Part shown: positions 33,827 through 42,330 of the stretch, in pieces
Numbering within the stretch: the first letter of the stretch is position 1
Layout: each line of letters opens with the position of its first letter
From: Streptomyces sp. G44
GTDB taxonomy: Bacteria; Actinomycetota; Actinomycetes; Streptomycetales; Streptomycetaceae
Assembly (NCBI RefSeq): GCF_016905445.1
Contig: NZ_JAFEXF010000008.1
Coordinates: forward strand, 29,846-93,845
DNA length: 64,000 nucleotides
Direction: 5' to 3'
Program-made: the position numbers and the translations under genes
Notes under the pieces: model-generated
Told to the model about the DNA's origin: nothing
Seen by the model: the letters and a program-made list of their open reading frames with translations, nothing else
Databases searched by the model: none

Positions 33827-34579
33827 ATGGAGCCCCAGCTGAGGCACACCGTCACGGACGGCGTCGCCACCGTCGTCATCGATCATCCGGCCAAGCGCAA
33901 CGCCATGACCGAGGACATGTGGCGCGGGGTGCCGCCGCTCCTCGCGGGGCTGGCCGCCGACCCGGCCGTACGCGCCGTGGTGCTCACCGGCGAGGGCGGC
34001 ACCTTCTGCGCGGGCGCGGACATCTCCGCGCTGCGGGAGTCGGCGCAGACGGCGCAGGAGCTGGCGGTACGGGCCGAGGAGGCGCTCGCGGCCTTTCCCA
34101 AGCCGACGCTCGCCGCGGTGCGGGGCTACTGCGTGGGTGGCGGCTGCCAGCTGGCCGCGGCGTGCGACCTGCGCTTGGCGGACGAGGCCGCCTCGTTCGG
34201 GATCACTCCGGCGAAGCTCGGGATCGTCTACCCGGCGTCGTCCACCCGGCGCCTCGTCTCGCTGGTGGGCCCCTCCACCGCCAAGTACCTCCTTTTCTCG
34301 GGCGAGTTGATCGACGCCGAGCGGGCGCTGCGCACCGGCCTGGTGGACGAGGTGCTGCCCGGCGGCGGCCTCGACGAGCGGGTCGCGGAGTTCGCCCGGA
34401 TCCTCGCGGCGCGCTCCCAGCTGACGCAGGCGGCGGCCAAGGAGTTCGCCGCGGGGCGCACCGGCCGGGAGGCGTACTGGAGGGAGCAGGCGCGCGGCAG
34501 CGGCGACACCGCCGAGGGAGTCGCCGCCTTCCTGGAGCGCAGGCAGCCCCGGTTCACGTGGAGCGTTCCGGCCGAGTGA
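33827..34579 (+). CDS. Crotonase-fold protein annotated as enoyl-CoA hydratase, catalytic Glu residues absent
   Basis: The 250-residue protein has the oxyanion-hole segments GGTFCAGADISALRE and YCVGGGCQLAAACDLRLAD. In true hydratases two Glu residues activate water. Here the positions hold Gln (Q108 in GGGCQLA) and Ala (A129 in ITPAKLG). CoA binding is probably kept, but simple hydration is unlikely. An isomerase, hydrolase or decarboxylase activity is more plausible. It is a single gene between unrelated neighbours. Confidence 0.88.
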   Translation: MEPQLRHTVTDGVATVVIDHPAKRNAMTEDMWRGVPPLLAGLAADPAVRAVVLTGEGGTFCAGADISALRESAQTAQELAVRAEEALAAFPKPTLAAVRGYCVGGGCQLAAACDLRLADEAASFGITPAKLGIVYPASSTRRLVSLVGPSTAKYLLFSGELIDAERALRTGLVDEVLPGGGLDERVAEFARILAARSQLTQAAAKEFAAGRTGREAYWREQARGSGDTAEGVAAFLERRQPRFTWSVPAE

Positions 34580-34648
34580 GCGGGGCTTCGAGCACCGGCC
34601 TGGGCCGCGAAGGGCCTGCTGCGGCGGGCCTGCCGCGGCGGGCGTTTG

Positions 34649-35281
34649 TCACCGCTCGACGCGGCTCCGGTCGCGGCAGCCCGCCACGAGGTGCGCGGGT
34701 GCCTTCTCCGGGGAGCCGGCGTCGTACGGCGGCCGCGGGTCGTACTCCGTCATGAGCTGTACGGTCTGCGCGTGTTCGTCGCCCGCGATCCTGCCGGCCA
34801 GCGTGAGGCCCATGTCGATGCCCGCCGAGACACCGGCCCCGGTGACGTACTTCCCGTCGAAGACGACCCGCTCCCCCGTCGACCGCGCCCCCAGCCGGTC
34901 CAGCTCGGGCAGGGCGAGCCAGTGCGAGGTGGCGCGGCGGCCCTTGAGGAGACCGGCGGCGGCGAGCGCCAGGGAGCCGGTGCACACCGAGGTCGTCCAG
35001 GTCGTGGTGGCGTCGACGGCGCGCAGCCAGTCGAGGAGCTCTTCGTTCTCCAGCTGGTCGCTCTGCCCGGGGCCGCCGGGGACGACCACGATGTCGGGGC
35101 GCCGGACCTCGGCGAAGGACGCGTCGGCGACGAGCGCGAGGGTGCCGCTCTCGTCGCGCACCGGGCCCGCCTGTTCGGCGACGAAGACGGTCTCGGCGCC
35201 CGGGAGGCTCTTCAGCGTCTGGTACGGACCGATCGCGTCGAGGGAGGTGAAGCGTTCGTAGAGGGCGATGGCTATCTGCAT
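34649..35281 (-). CDS. DJ-1/PfpI family protein
   Basis: The 210-residue protein starts MQIAIALYERFTSLDAIGPYQ and has the nucleophile-elbow Cys (C100) in TSVCTGSLALAAAGLL. It is close to isonitrile hydratase and other ThiJ/PfpI enzymes acting on small electrophiles. Its start overlaps the end of the GlxA-type regulator by 10 nt, so both come from one mRNA and the regulator probably controls it. Confidence 0.92.
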   Translation of the reverse strand: MQIAIALYERFTSLDAIGPYQTLKSLPGAETVFVAEQAGPVRDESGTLALVADASFAEVRRPDIVVVPGGPGQSDQLENEELLDWLRAVDATTTWTTSVCTGSLALAAAGLLKGRRATSHWLALPELDRLGARSTGERVVFDGKYVTGAGVSAGIDMGLTLAGRIAGDEHAQTVQLMTEYDPRPPYDAGSPEKAPAHLVAGCRDRSRVER

Positions 35282-36324
35282 GGGTCTGTCCCTGTCGGTG
35301 GTGGGCGGGTGTGCGGGGCGGGTGTGAAGGGCGGGTCCGGTGGTGCGATGGGGTCCGGGGCGAGGTGGAAGCGGCGGCGGTACTCCGCGGGAGCCGCGCC
35401 GAGCGCCTTGACGAAGGCGCGGCGCATGGCCTCCGGGGTGCCGTAGCCGCACGCGCGGGACACCTCCTCCACCCCCTCGGAGGTCTCCTCCAGGAGCCTG
35501 CGGGCGTGTTCGACGCGGACGCGTTCGACGTATGTGCCGGGTGTCAGGCCGGTCTCGGCCCGGAAGGCGCGGGCGAAATGGCGGGGCGAGAGGCGGGCCC
35601 GCGCGGCGAGCGCGCCGACCGACAGGTCCTCGGCCGGATGTTCGCTGATCCACTGCTGGACCTCGCGCAGCGGTTCGCGCCGCGCCGTCTGGGCGGAGAG
35701 CTGGACGCTGAACTGGGCCTGGTTTCCCGGGCGGCGCAGGAAGACGACCAGATGCCGGGCGACGGTCAGCGCCACCTCGCGGCCCAGGTCCTCCTCCACG
35801 AGCGCCAGGGCGAGGTCGATCCCCGCCGTGACCCCGGCGGATGTCGCGACGTGACCGTCGCGCACGTAGATCGGGTCCGGGTCGACCTCGACGCCGGGGT
35901 GGTCCTTGGCGAGCTTGGCGCAGTACGCCCAGTGCGTGGTCGCCCTGCGGCCCTCCAGCAGCCCCGCCTCCGCGAGCCGGAGGGCGCCGGTGCAGACCGA
36001 CACCAGACGCCGGGCGCGGGGGCCGTGGAGGCGCAGCCAGCCGGTCAGCTCCGGGTCCGGGTCACGCGTGCCCGCGCCGCCCGGGACGAGCAGCGTGTCG
36101 GGGGCGGGGACGCCGGGCAGCGCGCCGTCCGGGACCAGAGTGAGGCCGCTGGACGTCCGTACGGGAGCGCCGTCCATGGAGGCGGTGCGGACCGCGTAGC
36201 CGCCGTCGGCGCCGTCAGCGCCGTCGAGGCAGTGCGTCGCGCCCGTGAAGACCTCCACGGGGCCCGTGACGTCGAGGCTCTGGACGCCGTCGAAGAGGAC
36301 GACCAGGACGGTTCGCTGCTCCAT
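35272..36324 (-). CDS. GlxA-type AraC family regulator with DJ-1-like sensor domain
   Basis: The protein has 350 residues. Residues 1-200 form a DJ-1/PfpI-like domain (VLVVLFDGVQSLDVTGPVEVF, Cys in VSVCTGALRLAEAG). Residues 230-330 hold two AraC helix-turn-helices, LSVGALAARARLSPRHFARAF and VEEVSRACGYGTPEAMRRAF. Such proteins regulate catabolic genes in response to an amide- or amine-like ligand, though the ligand is unknown here. The C-terminal tail is Pro-rich. It is the first gene of a two-gene operon with a DJ-1 family enzyme. Confidence 0.92.
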   Translation of the reverse strand: MEQRTVLVVLFDGVQSLDVTGPVEVFTGATHCLDGADGADGGYAVRTASMDGAPVRTSSGLTLVPDGALPGVPAPDTLLVPGGAGTRDPDPELTGWLRLHGPRARRLVSVCTGALRLAEAGLLEGRRATTHWAYCAKLAKDHPGVEVDPDPIYVRDGHVATSAGVTAGIDLALALVEEDLGREVALTVARHLVVFLRRPGNQAQFSVQLSAQTARREPLREVQQWISEHPAEDLSVGALAARARLSPRHFARAFRAETGLTPGTYVERVRVEHARRLLEETSEGVEEVSRACGYGTPEAMRRAFVKALGAAPAEYRRRFHLAPDPIAPPDPPFTPAPHTRPPPTGTDPCR

Positions 36325-36423
36325 GCCCCGATTCTTGGCCTGCCGGACGGTGGCCGCAATGACGAGCACCCCACCTTTCCTGCCATGGGGGTGACCGCCG
36401 ACCACGACATACCAACCAGTAGG

Positions 36424-36429
36424 TACCGT
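36424..36429 (+). promoter_or_regulatory. -10 box TACCGT, probably leaderless
   Basis: TACCGT ends 6 nt before the ATG of the SCO6745-family gene, and no ribosome site is present. Confidence 0.45.
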
Positions 36430-36435
36430 GCCCCC

Positions 36436-37326
36436 ATGACCTCTTCGACGACCTCGTCCTCGGCCGCCTCCTCGCACCCGCGCGCGGGACGCCGCTGCCA
36501 CAACGTCCTCAACTCCCTGCACTCGACGCACTACTTCTCGCCGGACGTGACGCGGGAGCTGGCCGGGCTCGGGATCACGCACCCCAGTGCCGTCAACTTC
36601 GCCGTGCGCGCGGCGGCCCTGGGCGCCGTCGGCGCGGGGACCGTGACCGCCGCCTTCTACAACTACAAGCACGAACTCGTCGCGGCGCACGTCCCCGGGG
36701 TGTGGAGCACCGCCGCGCCCCAGGACGTCCTCGCCGCGCGGCTGCGCGCCGTCGACGCGACGCTGCGCAGGCTCCTCGGCGAGGACGCCGTCGCCTCCCC
36801 GGAGATGGCGGAGGCCGCCGGGCTCGCGCTGCGCGCCGCCGAGGCGTGCACCCGCACCGCGCGTCCCCTGTACTCCGCCCACGCCGACCTGCCCGTCCCC
36901 GAGGAGCCGCACCTCGCGTACTGGCACGCGGCGACCCTGCTGCGCGAACACCGCGGCGACGGACACCTGACCGTGCTGCTCGGTGCCGGACTCGACGGAC
37001 TCGAAGCCCTGGTGAGCCACACCGCCACCGGCAAGGGCACCACTCCGAAGTGGCTCTTCTCCACCCGCGGCTGGAACCAGGAGGAGTGGGACGCCGCCGA
37101 GGAGCGGCTGCGCGGACGCGGACTGCTGGACGCCGAGGGCGAGTTGACCGAGACGGGCGTGGCACTGCGCCGGGACATCGAGTCGGAGACGGACCGTCTG
37201 GACCGGGCGCCCTACGAACACCTCGGCGCGGCGGGCGTCGAGCGCCTGACGGAGCTGGGCACCGGGTTCATCGGTGCGGCGCTGCGCGCCGGGGCGTTCC
37301 CCGCCGATCTCATCGGCAAGCGCTGA
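36436..37326 (+). CDS. SCO6745-family protein, function unknown
   Basis: The 296-residue soluble protein begins with a Ser/Thr-rich stretch, then [26 protein letters not shown]. The conserved C-terminal part has [37 protein letters not shown], which looks like a winged helix. The family is widespread in actinomycetes and sometimes annotated as a MarR-like regulator, without proof. It lies 158 nt upstream of tex on the same strand. Confidence 0.85.
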   Translation: MTSSTTSSSAASSHPRAGRRCHNVLNSLHSTHYFSPDVTRELAGLGITHPSAVNFAVRAAALGAVGAGTVTAAFYNYKHELVAAHVPGVWSTAAPQDVLAARLRAVDATLRRLLGEDAVASPEMAEAAGLALRAAEACTRTARPLYSAHADLPVPEEPHLAYWHAATLLREHRGDGHLTVLLGAGLDGLEALVSHTATGKGTTPKWLFSTRGWNQEEWDAAEERLRGRGLLDAEGELTETGVALRRDIESETDRLDRAPYEHLGAAGVERLTELGTGFIGAALRAGAFPADLIGKR

Positions 37327-37484
37327 GGAGCCCTCCGGCAGGAGACGGGAGGGGATTCCGCGGGGGCCGGAGCACCGGCCGGCGTTCCGGCCGCGTGGGC
37401 CGCGCCCGCCGGGTCCGAGCACCCGCTGTCGGCGCCACCTGCCACAATTGCCCGGCAACCTCAGTGAGAAGGCGGTACCGGAAC

Positions 37485-39944
37485 GTGGCAGCTTTGACGA
37501 CGTCCACTCCCTCGTCCATCGAAGGCAGGATCGCCGAGGAACTCGGCGTGCGGGAGCGGCAGGTGAAGGCCGCCGTCGACCTGCTCGACGGCGGCTCCAC
37601 GGTGCCCTTCATCGCGCGCTACCGCAAGGAAGCGACCGAGATGCTCGACGACGCGCAGCTGCGCACGCTCGAAGAGCGCCTGCGCTATCTGCGGGAGCTG
37701 GAGGACCGGCGTGCCGCCGTCCTCGACTCGGTCCGTGAGCAGGGCAAGCTCACCGACGAGCTGGCGGCGCGGATCCGCGAGGCGGACACCAAGGCGCGCC
37801 TCGAGGACATCTACCTGCCGTTCAAGCCGAAGCGGCGCACCAAGGCGCAGATCGCCCGCGAGGCGGGGCTCGAACCGCTGGCCGACGGCCTGCTCGCCGA
37901 CCCCGGTGTGGATCCGCAGGCCGCAGCCGCCGCGTTCGTGGACGCCGACAGGGGGGTCGCGGACCCGCAGGCCGCCCTGGACGGAGCGCGCGCGATCCTC
38001 GCCGAGCGCTTCTCGGAGGACGCCGACCTGATCGGCGAGCTGCGCGAGCGCATGTGGGTGCGCGGGCGCCTCGTCGCGAAGGTCCGCGAGGGCAAGGAGG
38101 AGGCGGGCGCCAAGTTCGCCGACTACTTCGACTTCGCCGAGCCCTTCACGGAGCTGCCCTCCCACCGCGTGCTGGCCATGCTGCGCGGCGAGAAGGAGGA
38201 GGTCCTCGACCTCGTCCTGGAGCCGGAGGAACCCACGGAGGGCCCCTCTTCGTACGAGGGGATCGTCGCCCAGCGCTTCGGCATCGCCGACCGGGGCCGG
38301 CCGGGCGACAAGTGGCTCAAGGACACGGTGCGCTGGTCCTGGCGGACGCGCATGCTGGTGCACCTCGGCATCGACCTGCGGCTGCGGCTGCGCACGGCCG
38401 CCGAGGACGAGGCGGTGCGGGTCTTCGCGTCGAACCTGCGGGACCTGCTGCTCGCGGCGCCCGCCGGCACACGCGCGACGCTGGGCCTCGACCCCGGTTT
38501 CCGTACGGGCGTGAAGGTCGCCGTCGTCGACGCCACCGGCAAGGTCGTCGCCACCGACACGATCCACCCGCACGTTCCGGCCAACAAATGGGACCAGTCG
38601 CTGGCCACGCTCGCCCGGCTGGCCGAGGAGCACGCGGTCGAGCTGATCGCGATCGGCAACGGCACGGCCTCGCGCGAGACCGACAAGCTCGCCGCCGACC
38701 TCATCGCGCGGCACCCTGAGCTGAACCTCACGAAGGTGATGGTCTCGGAGGCGGGCGCCTCCGTGTACTCCGCGTCGGCCTTCGCCTCGCAGGAGCTGCC
38801 GGACCTCGACGTGTCGATCCGTGGCGCGGTCTCCATCGCGCGGCGGCTCCAGGACCCGCTCGCCGAGCTGGTGAAGATCGACCCGAAGTCGATCGGTGTC
38901 GGCCAGTACCAGCACGACCTGTCGGAGGTGAAGCTGTCGCGTTCGCTCGACGCCGTCGTCGAGGACTGTGTGAACGGCGTCGGCGTGGACGTGAACACGG
39001 CCTCCGCACCCCTGCTCGCCCGCGTCTCCGGCATCGGCTCCGGCCTCGCGGAGAACATCGTGGCCCACCGTGACGCGAACGGCCCGTTCAAGAGCCGCAA
39101 GGGCCTCAAGGACGTGCCGCGGCTCGGCCCGAAGGCGTACGAGCAGTGCGCCGGCTTCCTGCGCATCCGTGGCGGCGACGACCCGCTGGACGCCTCCAGC
39201 GTGCACCCGGAGGCCTATCCGGTGGTGCGCAAGATGGTGAAGTCGGCGGGCGGCGCGGTCGCCTCGCTGATCGGCGACACGGCAGCGCTGCGCTCGCTGC
39301 GGCCGGACGACTTCGTGGACGAGGTCTTCGGACTGCCGACGGTCACGGACATCCTGAAGGAACTGGAGAAACCCGGGCGCGACCCGCGTCCCGCGTTCAA
39401 GACGGCCGCCTTTAAGGACGGCGTCGAGAAGATCTCCGACCTGGCCGCCGGGATGGTGCTCGAAGGCGTCGTCACGAATGTCGCCGCGTTCGGGGCGTTC
39501 GTGGACGTCGGCGTCCACCAGGACGGTCTGGTGCACGTCTCGGCCATGTCGAAGAACTTCGTCAAGGACCCGCGCGATGTGGTCAAGCCCGGCGACATCG
39601 TGAAGGTGAAGGTCATGGACGTCGACATTCCGCGCAAGCGGATCTCGCTGACGCTGCGGCTCGACGACGAGGCGAGTCCCTCGGACGCCTCGGGTTCCTC
39701 GGGCGCGGCCGGCGGGGCCGGCGGGGAGCGGGCGAAGCGGGGCGGGCGGCCGCCTCAGCAGCGGCGTCAGGGGCAGGGCGGCCAGGGGCAGCGCGGTGGT
39801 CAGGGCCAGCGCGGCGATCAGGGGCAGCGCGGCGATCAGGGGCAGCGTGGGCAGAAGCCGCAGCGGCAGGGGCCGCCGCCCGCCAACGACGCGATGGCCG
39901 AGGCGTTGCGGCGGGCCGGCCTGGTCGATCCGAAGCGGCGCTGA
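37485..39944 (+). CDS. tex: Tex family RNA-binding transcription accessory protein
   Basis: This is 819 residues from the GTG at 37485. A TTG at 37494 or a GTG at 37464 is also possible, and the ribosome site is weak. The order is the N-terminal Tex domain ([17 protein letters not shown]), the YqgF/RNase H-like domain ([18 protein letters not shown]), helix-hairpin-helix segments ([24 protein letters not shown]) and an S1 RNA-binding domain ([22 protein letters not shown]). The last 90 residues are a disordered tail with tandem GQRGDQ repeats. Tex proteins bind RNA and act in transcription or ribosome-associated processes. Confidence 0.95.
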   Translation: MAALTTSTPSSIEGRIAEELGVRERQVKAAVDLLDGGSTVPFIARYRKEATEMLDDAQLRTLEERLRYLRELEDRRAAVLDSVREQGKLTDELAARIREADTKARLEDIYLPFKPKRRTKAQIAREAGLEPLADGLLADPGVDPQAAAAAFVDADRGVADPQAALDGARAILAERFSEDADLIGELRERMWVRGRLVAKVREGKEEAGAKFADYFDFAEPFTELPSHRVLAMLRGEKEEVLDLVLEPEEPTEGPSSYEGIVAQRFGIADRGRPGDKWLKDTVRWSWRTRMLVHLGIDLRLRLRTAAEDEAVRVFASNLRDLLLAAPAGTRATLGLDPGFRTGVKVAVVDATGKVVATDTIHPHVPANKWDQSLATLARLAEEHAVELIAIGNGTASRETDKLAADLIARHPELNLTKVMVSEAGASVYSASAFASQELPDLDVSIRGAVSIARRLQDPLAELVKIDPKSIGVGQYQHDLSEVKLSRSLDAVVEDCVNGVGVDVNTASAPLLARVSGIGSGLAENIVAHRDANGPFKSRKGLKDVPRLGPKAYEQCAGFLRIRGGDDPLDASSVHPEAYPVVRKMVKSAGGAVASLIGDTAALRSLRPDDFVDEVFGLPTVTDILKELEKPGRDPRPAFKTAAFKDGVEKISDLAAGMVLEGVVTNVAAFGAFVDVGVHQDGLVHVSAMSKNFVKDPRDVVKPGDIVKVKVMDVDIPRKRISLTLRLDDEASPSDASGSSGAAGGAGGERAKRGGRPPQQRRQGQGGQGQRGGQGQRGDQGQRGDQGQRGQKPQRQGPPPANDAMAEALRRAGLVDPKRR
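39795..39850 (+). repeat. 18-bp tandem repeat encoding the Gln/Arg/Gly tail of Tex
   Basis: There are three copies of a unit close to GCGATCAGGGGCAGCGCG, in frame, each adding GDQGQR. The copy number may vary between strains. Confidence 0.75.
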
Positions 39945-39946
39945 GC

Positions 39947-39978
39947 CCCCCGCCGCCGGGCCCGTGGAGGGGCGGGGG
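39947..39978. terminator. Shared terminator of tex and the ABC-F gene
   Basis: CCCCCGCC (39947-39954) pairs with GGCGGGGG (39971-39978) between two converging stop codons. Confidence 0.7.
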
Positions 39979-41634
39979 TCAGAGTGACAGCTCCGTCACT
40001 TTGCCCTCCGTCACCTCCAGGCGGCGCGTCACGCTCACCGCGTCCAGCATCCTGCGGTCGTGCGTGACCAGCAGCAGCGTGCCCTCGTAGGCCTCCAGGG
40101 CCGACTCCAGCTGCTCGATCGCGGGCAGGTCGAGGTGGTTCGTCGGCTCGTCCAGGACCAGGAGGTTGACGCCCCTGCCCTGGAGCAGGGCGAGGGCCGC
40201 GCGGGTGCGCTCGCCGGGTGAGAGGGTCGCCGCCGGGCGCAGCACGTGGTCGGCCTTCAGGCCGAACTTGGCGAGCAGGGTGCGGACTTCCGCCGGTTCG
40301 GTGTCCGGTACGGCCGCGCAGAACGCGTCGAGCAGGGCCTCGGTGCCGTGGAAGAGCGCGCGGGCCTGGTCCACTTCGCCGACGAGGACACCCGAGCCGA
40401 GGGCCGCGTGGCCCGCGTCCAGCGGGACGCGCCCCAGGAGCGCGCCGAGCAGCGTCGACTTGCCCGAACCGTTCGCCCCGGTGATCGCCACGCGGTCCGC
40501 CCAGTCGATCTGGAGCGTGACGGGCCCCAGGCTGAAGGCGCCCCGGCGCACCTCCGCGTCGCGCAGGCTCGCGACGACCGCGCCCGAGCGGGGCGCCGAC
40601 GCGATCTCCATGCGCAGGTCCCACTCCTTGCGCGGTTCCTCGACGACGTCCAGGCGTTCGATCATGCGTTGCGTCTGGCGGGCCTTGGCGGCCTGCTTCT
40701 CGCTGGCGTCGCTGCGGAAGTTCCGCCCGATCTTGTCGTTGTCGCCGCCGCCCTTCGCCGCCTTGCGGCGGGCGTTCTTGACGCCCTTGTCCGCCCAGGA
40801 ACGCTGCATCTGGGCGCGGCTCTGGAGCGCCGACTTCTTGTCGGCGTACTCCTCGTACTCGTCGCGGGCGTGGCGGCGGGCCACCTCGCGCTCCTCCAGG
40901 TAGGCGTCGTAGCCACCGCCGTAGAGGTTGATCTGCTGCTGGGCCAGGTCGAGTTCGAGGACCTTGGTGACGGTGCGGCTGAGGAACTCGCGGTCGTGAC
41001 TGACGACGACGGTGCCGGCGCGCAGGCCCCGGACGAAGCCCTCCAGGCGGTCCAGGCCCGCGAGGTCGAGGTCGTTGGTCGGCTCGTCGAGCAGGAAGAC
41101 GTCGTAGCGGGAGAGGAGGAGCGAGGCGAGGCCGGCGCGGGCCGCCTGGCCTCCGGACAGGGAGGTCATCTCCTGGTCCAGGCCGACGGTCAGGCCGAGG
41201 GTCGCGGTGACCTCCTCGGCGCGTTCGTCGAGGTCCGCGCCGCCGAGGGCCAGCCAGCGCTCCAGGCTGTCGGCGTAGGCGTCGTCCGCGCCCGGAGCGC
41301 CGTCCACCAGGGCCTGGGTGGCCTCGTCCATGATCCGCTGGGCCTCGGCGACGCCGGTGCGGCGGGCCAGGAACGCGCGGATCGTCTCGCCGGGGCGGCG
41401 GTCCGGCTCCTGGGGCAGGTGGCCGACGGAGGCGGACGAGGGGGACAGCCTCAGCTCTCCCGCTTCCGGGGTGTCCAGGCCGGCGAGCAGCCGCAGGAGG
41501 GTGGACTTGCCCGCGCCGTTGGCGCCGACCAGGCCGATGACGTCGCCGGGGGCGACGACGAGGTCCAGGCCGGAGAAGAGGGTGCGGTCGCCGTGGGCGG
41601 CGGTGAGGTCTTTGGCGACGAGGGTTGCGGTCAT
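39979..41634 (-). CDS. ABC-F family ATPase
   Basis: This is 551 residues from the ATG at 41634. An upstream Pro-rich extension of the frame is not credible. There are two ABC domains and no membrane segment: Walker A GANGAGKST (37-45), signature LSGGQAARAGL, Walker B FLLDEPTNDLDL, then GANGSGKST, LSPGERTRAAL and LVLDEPTNHLDL. The linker contains charged helices (EEREVARRHARDEYEEYADK). ABC-F proteins bind the ribosomal E site and either protect it from antibiotics or aid translation. A TAGAAT -10 box sits 10 nt before the start. The unusual 44-bp repeat array lies farther upstream. Confidence 0.93.
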   Translation of the reverse strand: MTATLVAKDLTAAHGDRTLFSGLDLVVAPGDVIGLVGANGAGKSTLLRLLAGLDTPEAGELRLSPSSASVGHLPQEPDRRPGETIRAFLARRTGVAEAQRIMDEATQALVDGAPGADDAYADSLERWLALGGADLDERAEEVTATLGLTVGLDQEMTSLSGGQAARAGLASLLLSRYDVFLLDEPTNDLDLAGLDRLEGFVRGLRAGTVVVSHDREFLSRTVTKVLELDLAQQQINLYGGGYDAYLEEREVARRHARDEYEEYADKKSALQSRAQMQRSWADKGVKNARRKAAKGGGDNDKIGRNFRSDASEKQAAKARQTQRMIERLDVVEEPRKEWDLRMEIASAPRSGAVVASLRDAEVRRGAFSLGPVTLQIDWADRVAITGANGSGKSTLLGALLGRVPLDAGHAALGSGVLVGEVDQARALFHGTEALLDAFCAAVPDTEPAEVRTLLAKFGLKADHVLRPAATLSPGERTRAALALLQGRGVNLLVLDEPTNHLDLPAIEQLESALEAYEGTLLLVTHDRRMLDAVSVTRRLEVTEGKVTELSL

Positions 41635-41644
41635 CAGGGGGGTG

Positions 41645-41650
41645 ATTCTA
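41645..41650 (-). promoter_or_regulatory. -10 box TAGAAT of the ABC-F gene
   Basis: Read on the minus strand, TAGAAT is 10 nt from the ATG at 41634, so the mRNA leader would be very short. No ribosome site is evident. Confidence 0.5.
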
Positions 41651-41932
41651 CGGGGGGGTGTGGGGGGGCTGTCTGCCTGCGCCTGGGGGGCGCTTGGAGG
41701 GCAGGTTGCGGGGGCGTCTTGTGGAGGGCGTCTTGCGGGGTGGTCCTGGGGGCTGCTCGGGGTGGCGCCTTGGGGGTGGCTGTCGGTCGTCTTGGGGGCG
41801 CCTGCCGTTCGGTTGTGGGGCGGGGCCGCGGGGGTATGTCCGTGCTCGCCATCTTGGCGCGGGCGCTTTGTTGCTTCGGGGCCCTGATGACCACCACTGT
41901 GCTCCGCGCGCACATACCCCCACGTCCCCTCC

Positions 41933-42284
41933 GGCGCGTCGGCGACCGCGGGTCGTCTTTAGCCTGCGCCCCCTACGGCACGTGGGCGAGCGCGGGGCGT
42001 CCTCAGCGCGCGTCCCCACCGGGGCATGGGCAGCTGCCGGCCAGCTTCAGCGCGCATCCCCGCCGGGGCATGGGCAGCTGCCGGCCAGCTTCAGCGCGCG
42101 TCCCCGCCGGGGCATGGGCAGCTGCGGGCCAGCTTCAGTGCGTGTCCCCTGCGGCACGTGGGCGACCGCGAGTCGTCTTTAGCCTGCGGCCCCTACGGCA
42201 CGTGGGCGAGCGCGGGGCGTCTTCAGTACGTGTCCCCGCCGGGGCATGGGCGGCTGCGGGGCAGCTTCAGCGCGTGTTCCCGTC
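41933..42284. repeat. Eight-unit 44-bp tandem repeat
   Basis: Units start at 41933, 41977, 42021, 42065, 42109, 42153, 42197 and 42241, each exactly 44 nt, with a degraded unit at 42285. Three subtypes are seen: A (GGGGCATGGGCAGCTGCCGG core), B (GGCACGTGGGCGAGCGCGGG) and C (GGCACGTGGGCGACCGCGAG, with a CGTCTTTAG centre). The order is C B A A A C B A. Each unit contains short dyads such as GGCAGCTGCC and CCCCGCCGGGG. There are no non-repeat spacers. Confidence 0.93.
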
Positions 42285-42330
42285 GGGGCGGGGGTGGTTG
42301 TGGGGCGTCTGCGGGCTGGGCGGCCGGGGG

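Larger units (their letters stand above)
41635..42330. other. 696-nt gene-free stretch with minisatellite
   Basis: No gene is supported in either direction. The right half is a tandem array with exact 44-nt spacing (41933-42284), described separately. The left part, 41640-41880, is a G-rich, low-complexity sequence (GGGGGCG-type runs) next to the ABC-F promoter. Confidence 0.85.

Noticed and set aside
39979..41913. Upstream extension of the ABC-F protein to 644 residues
   Set aside because: The extra 93 residues are Pro/Thr/Ala low complexity from G-rich intergenic DNA, and a -10 box lies right before the ATG at 41634.
41933..42284. CRISPR array
   Set aside because: The units are head to tail without unique spacers, and no cas gene is near.
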